A stretch of DNA of 64,000 nt, from positions 124,001 through 188,000 of the forward strand of contig NZ_JACZHT010000005.1 of assembly GCF_014861485.1 (NCBI RefSeq), in the 5' to 3' direction. The notes under the pieces were generated by a model. The model was not told the DNA's origin, did not search any database, and was given only the letters and a program-made list of their open reading frames with translations. The stretch is from Phaeovibrio sulfidiphilus (GTDB lineage Bacteria; Pseudomonadota; Alphaproteobacteria; Rhodospirillales; Rhodospirillaceae). Below, one piece after another: positions 16,886 to 25,000 of the stretch (within the stretch, counting starts at the first letter, position 1; every line of letters begins with the position of its first letter). A program made the translations under genes and the position numbers.

Positions 16886-19800
16886 TTACCAGCGATACGT
16901 CACGCGGGCGCGGCCGCCGTGGGAGGTGGTGTGGGCCCCATACGCACCGTCGTACATCACGGTCAGGCCCCAGGTGTCGTCCAAGCGCACCTCGGCGCCC
17001 ACGCCCACCACCGCCGCATCCCGGTCCGCCGGCGTGCCCCGCACGAGGAAGTCATCCGACCCCGCAAGGAACGCCATCCGGCTGGTGGTGTCGATGTCGC
17101 CATAGACGTGCTCCCAGCCCAGGTCCAGCTTCAGGACCGCGTTCTCATGCACACGGGCATCCATACGCACACCCACCGTGGAGACCCCCGTATGGCTGGC
17201 CTGACTGTGTCCGCGCAGGCCCGCAACACCGCCGCTTTCCGAGAAGCCCTCGGTGTAGCCCATAGCCCACGAGCCTCCGGCAAAGGGCTCCACCATCAGG
17301 GCGTCCGTGGCCTGGATCCGCCAGGCGGCCTCGCCCACAACCTGGAACACGTTGGCCCCGTAGTCCGCCTTCAGGCGCTCTCCGAGAGCGGTGCGCCGGC
17401 TGTCGATGCCGTGGCGGGTGTAGACGCCCCCAAGGGTCGTGCGGAGCGAGCCCGTGCCCACGTCCCAGACCCGCCCGCCATAGGCCCCGCCCGAGAACGA
17501 GTGGATGTCGGCCTTGAACAGGCGGTCCGACACCCGGAAATCCCGGTAGCCGTAGCGGAACAGGTCGCCGGCGAACCAGCCGTCCTCGAAGCTGAAGGTC
17601 GCCCCGGCCCGGACGCCCACGCCGCTGGCGGTGGAGCGAGCCGCGTTGCCGTCCCCGTCCCAAGTGTTGTGCACGCCCGAGACCTGGGCCCAGACCCGGT
17701 GGTTCTTGCGCAGGCCCGTGGCGGGATCGACCTCAACCGGACCCCGCGACGCCACCTCGAGACGGCCCCCGCCCGGCATCCCGTCCACGGACGGGGCCAT
17801 GTCGGACAGGGTGTTCATCAGGGTGCGCGAGAGCTCCAGGGCGCCGTGGCGGATCATGTGGCCCACGTTGGCATGCCCGTCGCCGGAGAACAGGTCGAGA
17901 AGCCGGATCCCCTCGCTGCGCGAGGCGTTGATCATGGCGTTCTGGACCGGACCGGGGGCCATGGTGCCGATGGCTTCGGCTGTGGCGATCTCGTTCGGGG
18001 TCAGGCCCTCCCAGGGAGACGGCGGCACGGGGCCAGGGCCGGGCCCCGGACCGGGACCAGGGCCGGGACCAGGACCGGGCTTCGGCCCCTGGTAGGTGGC
18101 CCGCAGGCCGATGGCCGCGGCGTCCTCGCCGTCGGCAACCACCTTGCCATTGGCGTCAAGGCGCACCTGGTCCAGGCTCAGGAACGGCAGGTCCGCCGCC
18201 TTGTCCAGGATCGAGAACGTGCCCACGACTTTCCGGGTGTCCTCCCGGGCCACCAGGACCGTGTAGATCTTTTCCGACGCCCAGCCGCTTCCGATGGCCT
18301 TGACCACCTTCAGGGTGGAGCCGTCCGGGACGCTCACATCACCCATGCGGACCTCCAGCAGGTCGCTGCGATCCGCCGTGACCCGGACCTGGAGCGTGAA
18401 CGTCTTGTCGTTCGTATTGAACCCGTTGACCGAGAGGGTGCCGACCGTGTCCTCTGCGCCCGGAGCCACGGTGGTGCCGCTGTTGCCCAGGATCAGCCCG
18501 CCGCCCCATGTGAAGGCGCCGCCCAGCGTGCCCCCGTTCAGGGTGAAGGGGCCGGTTGCCCCGGTCTGGTCGCCTGAAAGGAGGACTTTGCCATCACCCT
18601 CCTTGAAGACCTTGCCGCCGCCGGACATCTTATCCGTGTAGGCAAGCTCCTTGCCCGCACCGATATCAAAAACGAAGGTGCCCGCGTTCGCAATGTCACC
18701 CTTAACGGACTGCCCCCGAACGATCATCGTTGCATCCGTGGCGATGCTATAGCCGTTGGCAAAGTCCAGATTCACATCAAACGTGGCGTTGGCGTTCCCC
18801 GTCAGCTCCATTTTCCGGGTGGCCGGGGTGTAGTTGGTCTCCTTGTCCGCCGCCGAGACGATCTCGCCGCCCTTGAACACAAACGTGCCGCCCTTGATCT
18901 CCATGCCGGCCACGACCACGCCACCGGCATTGATGTCGACGGTTCCCGTATGCTCCGGGATGAATTCCACCGCGTCGCCCGGGAGGAACACGGTCAGGGT
19001 TGTCCCGTCCGGCAGGCGCCACATGTCTGCAATGGTCGTGTTCCACTCATTGCTGCCCCCCACCCACGTCAGCTTTCGGTTTTGCACAGCCCGAGCCACT
19101 GTCAGCATCTGAACCGTATCGCCCTTTTCGAGCCAGCCCTGCAGAACCTGGCCGAGGCGCGTGTCGGCAAAGTTCTCGCCCCGATAGGTCAGCCTCACCT
19201 TCCCCGCCAGATCCACGCCCGCATCCAGAAGAGCGTATTCCGTCCCCTTGACGTTCGTGAACGACCGGATATCGAGCGTGACCGTCTCGCCCGCCGTCGT
19301 CGGCAGGACCACCTTTTCGGCCCGCAGGGTGAGAATCGCCTCTCCCGTTTTCGCCGCGTCCAGATCGAAGGTCAGGGTGGAGCCGGTCTTCAGCGTGATG
19401 GTTCCGCCGGTCTCCGCGGTGGGGTTTTCGCCACCATTTCCAGCATAAATTTTGTGGCCGCTCCCCTCAAGATGCAGAAGAGCGGAGGGCTCCAGGGTGA
19501 AGGAGGATTTCAGGCCCCGAAGATCGACGGTTGTGCCGCCGGACGCCCCGGCCGCGAAGGCAAGGGTTCCGTTCTTGACCAGAAACTCCGTCCGGCTGTT
19601 GTCTTTACCGTCAGTGGTGAAGCGGTTCTCACCTCCAAGCCACCAGATGCTGGCCGCGTCCTTGACGAGGGTGACGGCCCACCCCTCTGTTGCCTGCCCT
19701 CCCATGGGATCGGAGCGCATATCCACCGTGCCGCTTCCCGAGACACCGACCTGAAGCATCACATCATCATACCATGCGTCCATATACACGGAGTTGGCAC

Positions 19801-21628
19801 GTCCGTTGGCCATATTGCCACTGAAAAGGATGGCCTTGCCAGCGCCGGGATCGAGCGTAATTGTGCCACCTGCAGAGTATATGGCACCACCTTCGGTGGA
19901 CGCGGTGTTTCGAAGAAAATTCGCACTGCCGCTAACGACCATCGTCTTCAGATTGTATAAAGCGCCTCCGCGCCCGTTAGGCCCCAGAGCACTGTTTTCA
20001 ATAAAATCAACGGCACTATTGAAGTAAACGGACCCAATCGAGCTTGAAACCGCCCCACCGATAGCCCTGCTACCGATGTCGTCAGACGAAACCGTGTTCC
20101 CAAGAAACTCGGTAAAACCATCAAAGATAATTTTCCCGAAATTGTGCACAGCTCCCCCGCTAGCCAAACCCTTAATGGTTTTCGCGGAATTTCCAGAGAA
20201 TGACGTCGACCCGAGAAACTTGATCGATCCATATCGATTATTAATAGCACCACCATATGATGCATTTGAAACGTCAGTTTCAAAAATACTCTTATTTAAA
20301 GCCTCATTTTCATCAAATTTTACATCACCACTAAACTGAGTTTCTTTCTCATTAACAAAAGCACCACCAGAAACATGAGTGGCACCATTTAATTCGCTTC
20401 CAAATAAAACTGATCTATTTTCCTTGAAAGAGGCTGATCCAGAAAAATACATCTTTCCCGAATTGAAAACGGCCCCTCCAGACGCGCTCTTTCCCCCTTT
20501 AATCAATTCGGCGCTATTTTTTCTGAAAATAGAATCACCATAAAAGCTGACGATGCCACCGGACTGATTGTGGATCGCGCCACCGCGTGCCTCCGTAGCT
20601 GCATCAGAGGACGAGGAGACCGCCTTATTTTCCAGAAATTCGGCGTGCTTATGAAACGCAACAACCGATCCGCCGAAGAGGGCTCCGCCACTGGCAAACT
20701 GAGCATCCCCCGTGGTTTCTGCAGAATTGGAGTCAAAAAAAGCATCGTCGAGAAACGAAACAAATGCATACCCCTTACTGTAAACGGCGCCCCCATGAGA
20801 ATTTGCAGAAGATCCTGACGATGTTGATTTATTTGATAAAAATTTAGATGTTCCCGAAAAAGAAATCTCAGCCTGCTCATTATTGACCGCACCGCCACAG
20901 GCGTTACCCATATATCCGTTCGTTTGAGCCGTATTTTCGTTAAAAATAGCTTTTCCTTCAAATTTTATAGTTCCTGAAATTTTGTTAAAAACTGAACCAC
21001 CTCCAGCGAAAGCAGACTCGCCATCAGCAAACACTGAATTTCTCAAAAATTCAGAATCAGAAAGCACTAATCCTCTTGATTTGTTTGAAATTGCTCCCCC
21101 TCTTGCAATACCATCTTTTGAACTTGAATTTCTCGCTCCGTTATAACGGAACACAGAATGCCCCACGATTAAAACGCCTGATGTGGAGCTTTGTATGTCA
21201 ATCGCTCCGCCCTCAGCTAAACCGCTGGTCTGATCAAGAGTGTTTCCTTGGAACGTGAGCGTCTTTCCGTACGCCACCGAAAGGGTCAACAACACATCGC
21301 TTCCCACGACCAGCCGCTGATCCGCAGTGCCCGCGGTTGCGCTGAGCGTCGTGTCGCCGCCAAACGTCAGCTTTCCGGACGATCCGGAAAACGTCAGATC
21401 GGACAGCTTGCCGCTGAACTTCGGATCCAGAACCAGTTCGTCCCAGGCCACCTCATCGGTCACGATACATTTACCGTCGCCACTCGGGCAGTCATGGCCG
21501 GCAGCGAGCGCTTGACCAGCACCGGTAGCGGTCAGCGCCAGAACAAGGGCCAGACTGGAAAGAGCACAACTGCCCCTATAAACAGGCCTGTTGGCTGGGG
21601 ACGCGCAGCGACAGCTCAAAACGCACAT
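16886..21628 (-). CDS. Autotransporter 1: Pmp-like type V secreted protein
   Basis: A protein of about 1580 residues. The ATG at 21628 has GGAGG 7 nt upstream; a GTG two codons earlier is too close to it. Order: signal peptide (LALVLALTATGAGQALA, to about residue 43), a Cys pair (DCPSGDGKC), a passenger with about 14 GGA[ILVF]/GGS motifs each paired with FxxN (FNENTA, FLENKA, FSGNSA...), a second beta-helix region with PATRKMELTGN and GTTVAPGAEDT-type autotransporter repeats, a Pro-Gly linker, then a C-terminal beta-barrel ending in YRW, the usual aromatic terminus for outer-membrane assembly. GGA[ILV] plus FxxN is the hallmark of chlamydial Pmp adhesins. The passenger DNA at about 19.9-21.25 kb is markedly AT-richer than its surroundings. 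Confidence 0.9.
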   Translation of the reverse strand: MCVLSCRCASPANRPVYRGSCALSSLALVLALTATGAGQALAAGHDCPSGDGKCIVTDEVAWDELVLDPKFSGKLSDLTFSGSSGKLTFGGDTTLSATAGTADQRLVVGSDVLLTLSVAYGKTLTFQGNTLDQTSGLAEGGAIDIQSSTSGVLIVGHSVFRYNGARNSSSKDGIARGGAISNKSRGLVLSDSEFLRNSVFADGESAFAGGGSVFNKISGTIKFEGKAIFNENTAQTNGYMGNACGGAVNNEQAEISFSGTSKFLSNKSTSSGSSANSHGGAVYSKGYAFVSFLDDAFFDSNSAETTGDAQFASGGALFGGSVVAFHKHAEFLENKAVSSSSDAATEARGGAIHNQSGGIVSFYGDSIFRKNSAELIKGGKSASGGAVFNSGKMYFSGSASFKENRSVLFGSELNGATHVSGGAFVNEKETQFSGDVKFDENEALNKSIFETDVSNASYGGAINNRYGSIKFLGSTSFSGNSAKTIKGLASGGAVHNFGKIIFDGFTEFLGNTVSSDDIGSRAIGGAVSSSIGSVYFNSAVDFIENSALGPNGRGGALYNLKTMVVSGSANFLRNTASTEGGAIYSAGGTITLDPGAGKAILFSGNMANGRANSVYMDAWYDDVMLQVGVSGSGTVDMRSDPMGGQATEGWAVTLVKDAASIWWLGGENRFTTDGKDNSRTEFLVKNGTLAFAAGASGGTTVDLRGLKSSFTLEPSALLHLEGSGHKIYAGNGGENPTAETGGTITLKTGSTLTFDLDAAKTGEAILTLRAEKVVLPTTAGETVTLDIRSFTNVKGTEYALLDAGVDLAGKVRLTYRGENFADTRLGQVLQGWLEKGDTVQMLTVARAVQNRKLTWVGGSNEWNTTIADMWRLPDGTTLTVFLPGDAVEFIPEHTGTVDINAGGVVVAGMEIKGGTFVFKGGEIVSAADKETNYTPATRKMELTGNANATFDVNLDFANGYSIATDATMIVRGQSVKGDIANAGTFVFDIGAGKELAYTDKMSGGGKVFKEGDGKVLLSGDQTGATGPFTLNGGTLGGAFTWGGGLILGNSGTTVAPGAEDTVGTLSVNGFNTNDKTFTLQVRVTADRSDLLEVRMGDVSVPDGSTLKVVKAIGSGWASEKIYTVLVAREDTRKVVGTFSILDKAADLPFLSLDQVRLDANGKVVADGEDAAAIGLRATYQGPKPGPGPGPGPGPGPGPGPVPPSPWEGLTPNEIATAEAIGTMAPGPVQNAMINASRSEGIRLLDLFSGDGHANVGHMIRHGALELSRTLMNTLSDMAPSVDGMPGGGRLEVASRGPVEVDPATGLRKNHRVWAQVSGVHNTWDGDGNAARSTASGVGVRAGATFSFEDGWFAGDLFRYGYRDFRVSDRLFKADIHSFSGGAYGGRVWDVGTGSLRTTLGGVYTRHGIDSRRTALGERLKADYGANVFQVVGEAAWRIQATDALMVEPFAGGSWAMGYTEGFSESGGVAGLRGHSQASHTGVSTVGVRMDARVHENAVLKLDLGWEHVYGDIDTTSRMAFLAGSDDFLVRGTPADRDAAVVGVGAEVRLDDTWGLTVMYDGAYGAHTTSHGGRARVTYRW
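18022..18086. repeat. Pro-Gly dipeptide repeat tract in autotransporter 1
   Basis: A simple GGNCCN-type repeat encoding a run of Pro-Gly pairs between the passenger and the barrel. The matching tract in autotransporter 2 (about 23229-23268) is shorter and interrupted by Asp and Leu. Such tracts change length easily. Confidence 0.75.
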
Positions 21629-21990
21629 GATCACGCCTCCGGGTATTGGTGCTGAACCAACAAACGCAGCCAGAAGTCTAGTGTCCCGGTGAAAAAAACA
21701 TCAAGAATAAAAGGCCCAAAAAACTCACAATGAGTCACTATATTAATTTTTGTGACTTAAGGACAACCACTTGAAAAATGTAATTAATAGCCATATGCTC
21801 AGTTTTTCGTGTACAATCTTTTAATTAACATGTTATTTTTGCCCAATGAGATTTTTAAATCCCCCTCCGGTCTGGCCGATCCAAAAGTCCGGTCAGAAAT
21901 GTTCCTATCTTTGAATGACGTCTCGATGCTCCCGGATACATACCCTCATGCCGGACAAGCGGAGCGGACGTGCCCCAAAACGGGCTCAGT

Positions 21991-22022
21991 ACACAAAAAG
22001 CCCCGCCTTTGGGGCGGGGCTT
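21991..22022 (-). terminator. Rho-independent terminator of autotransporter 2
   Basis: On the minus strand, AAGCCCCGCC and GGCGGGGCTT (22013-22022 with 21998-22007) form a perfect 10-bp stem with a 5-nt loop followed by TTTGTG, about 70 bp past the stop of autotransporter 2. Confidence 0.85.
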
Positions 22023-22055
22023 GTGCCGGAGTGGTCCGGGGTAGGACGTCCCGGC

Positions 22056-22073
22056 CCCGGGCCGAAGCCCGGG
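22056..22073 (-). repeat. Post-stop palindrome shared with autotransporter 1
   Basis: CCCGGGC-CGAA-GCCCGGG, 15 bp past the stop. It is near-identical to the palindrome after autotransporter 1 (16819-16836), so the duplicated segment includes 3' flank. Confidence 0.6.
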
Positions 22074-22088
22074 CCCTCGCTACCGGTG

Positions 22089-25000
22089 TTACCAGCGATA
22101 CGTTACGCGGGCGCGGCCTCCGTGGGAGGTGGTGTGGGCACCATACGCACCGTCGTACATCACCGTCAGGCCCCAGGTGTCGTCCAGACGCACCTCGGCG
22201 CCCACACCCACCACCGCCGCATCCCGGTCCGCCGGCGTCCCCCGCACGAGGAAGTCATCCGACCCCGCAAGGAACGCCATCCGGCTGTTGGTGTCGATGT
22301 CGCCGTACACGTGCTCCCAGCCCAGGTCCAGCTTCAGGACCGCGTTCTCATGCACCCGGGCGTCCATACGGACCCCCACCGTGGAGACCCCCGTATGGCT
22401 GGCCTGGCTGTGCCCGCGCAGGCCCGCAACGCCCCCGCTTTCCGAGAAGCCTTCGGTATAACCCATGGCCCACGAGCCTCCGGCAAAGGGCTCCACCATC
22501 AGGGCGTCGGTGGCCTGGATCCGCCAGGCGGCCTCGCCCACAACCTGGAACACGTTCGCCCCGTAGTCCGCCTTCAGGCGCTCGCCCAGAGAGGTGCGCC
22601 GGCTGTCGATGCCGTGGCGGGTGTAGACCCCGCCCAGGGTCGTGCGCAGCGAGCCCGTGCCCACGTCCCAGACCTTGCCGCCGTAGGCCCCGGCCGAGAA
22701 CGAGTGGATGTCGGCCTTGAACAGGCGGTCCGACACCCGGAAATCCCGGTAGCCGTAGCGGAACAGGCCGCCCGCAAACCAGCCGTCCCCGAGGCCAAAC
22801 GAGGCCCCGGCCCGGACACCCACGCCGCTGGCGGTGGAGCGCGCCGCATTCCCGTCCCCGTCCCAGGTGTTGTGCACGCCCGAGACCTGGGCCCAGACCC
22901 GGTGGTTCTTGCGCAGGCCCGTGGCGGGGTCGACCTCAACCGGACCCCGGGAGGCCACCTCGAGGCGGCCCCCGCCCGGCATCCCGTCCACGGACGGCGC
23001 CATGTCGGACAGGGTGTTCATCAGGGTGCGCGAGAGCTCCAGGGCGCCGTGGCGGATCATATGCCCCACGTTGGCGTGACCGTCGCCGGAGAACAGGTCC
23101 AGAAGGCGCAAGCCCTCGCTGCGCGATGCGTTGATCATGGCGTTCTGGACCGGCCCCGGAGCCATGGTCCCGATGGCTTCGGCTGTTGCGATCTGGTTCG
23201 GGGTCATGCCCTCCCAGGGGGACGGCGGCAGCGGGCCAGGGTCCGGGCCGGGACCAGGCCCGGGCTTCGGTCCCTGGTAGGTGGCCCGCAGACCGATGGC
23301 CGAGGCGGGCCCCCGCCCGACAATCGGCTTCCCGTCCGCCCCCAGGCGTACCTGCTCGAGGATCAGGAACGGCAGGTCCGCCGCCTTGTCCAGGTGTTTG
23401 AAGGTGCCCACGACTTTCTGGCCCCTCTCCCGGGCCACCAGGACCGTGTAGATCTTTTCCGCAGCCCAGCCGCTTCCGATGGCCTCGACCACCTTCAGGG
23501 TGGAGCCGGACGGAACGATCACGGTCCCCGAGCGGACCTCCAGAAGGTCGCTGCGATCCGCCGTGACACGAACCTGGAGGGTGAACGCCTTGCCGTTCGT
23601 GTCGAACCTGTTGACGGAGAGGGTGCCGACCGTATCGGATGTGCCCGGCGCCACGGTGGTGCCCCTGTTGCCCAGCCTCAGCCCCCCGCCCCACGTGAAG
23701 GCGCCGCCCAGCGTGCCCCCGTTCAGGACGAGGCTGCCTGTGGCCCCGGTCTGGTCGCCGGAGAGGACCAGTGTACCCGCTCCGTCTTTCCCGAAGGTTC
23801 CGACACCGGTCAAAGGGTTGCCGTAGAGGAACGTCTTGTCTTTGCCGATGTCAAAAACGAACGTCCCGCTGTTGACTATTTTGCCCTCGATGGCGCCACC
23901 CCTGACGGTCATTTTGGCGCCGCTGGCGATGTCATAGCCGTTGGCAAAGTTCAGGTCCACGGTGTCCTCGAAGGTGGCGTCCGCGGTCCCGCTCAGCTCC
24001 ATTTTCCGGGTGGCCGGGGTGTAGTTGGTCTCGTCGCCTGTGGCCGAGACAATCTCGCCGCCCTTGAACAGGAACGTGCCGCCCTTGATCTCCATGCCGG
24101 CGACCACCACGCCACCGGCGTTGACGTTGACGGTTCCCGTATGCTCCGGGATGAACTCCACCGCGTCGCCCGGGACGAACACGGTCAGGGTTGTCCCGTC
24201 CGGCAGGCGCCATTTGTCTGCGATGGTCGTGTTCCAGTCATTGCTGTCCCCGACCCAGGTCAGTTTCCGGTTCCCACGCTGTTTGACAAGCAGCTTCTGA
24301 ATCTTCTTGTCGTCGCTCAGCTCCCCAACCAGACTCTCACCCAGTTGCGTGCTGGTGATGTCCTCGCCCCGGTAGGTCAGCTTCAGTTTTCCTGTCAGGT
24401 CCACGCCCGCGTCCAGGAGCCAGTACTCGGTGCCCGCAACATTCTTGAACGACCGGATATCGAGCGTGACTGTCTCGCCCGCAGCCGTCGGGAGGATCAC
24501 GTTTTCCGCCCGAAGAGTAAGGACCGAGGTTTTCTGCCCGGCCTTGTCCAGGTCGTACGTCAGGGTGGAGCCTGCGGCCAGGGTGATGGTCCCGCCCGTC
24601 CCTGTATCGGGGTTGAGGCCACCGTTCCCGACCAGAATTTTGTGGCTGTCGCCCACGAGCGAAAGGGTGGCCGGGGCCTCCAGGGTGAAGGCAGACTTCA
24701 GGCCCCGGAGATCGACGGTTGTGCCGCCTGCGGTGTCGGCCGCAAAGGCCAGCTCCCCGCGTTTGACCAGAAACTCCGTCCGGCTGTCCGCGTTGTCATC
24801 CGTGATGAAGACGTTCTCGCCCCCCAAGGCCCAGGTGCCGGTGCCATCCTTGACGAGAGTAACGGCCCGCCCGCCCGATGCCTGGCCTCCCATGGGATCG
24901 GACTTCATGTCCATCCTGCCCGCTCCCTCAACCTTCAGGACGGCATCCATGTTTGTGCTGCCCGATACCCCGCTCACGAGATAAATCGAGTTCGCTTTCC

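Larger units (their letters stand above)
21629..22088. other. Intergenic region between the two autotransporters
   Basis: 460 bp. The part next to autotransporter 1 (21650-21950) is AT-rich and presumably contains its promoter and leader, but no convincing -35/-10 pair was singled out. The part next to autotransporter 2 holds its strong terminator (21991-22022) and the post-stop palindrome. No gene is seen. Confidence 0.6.
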
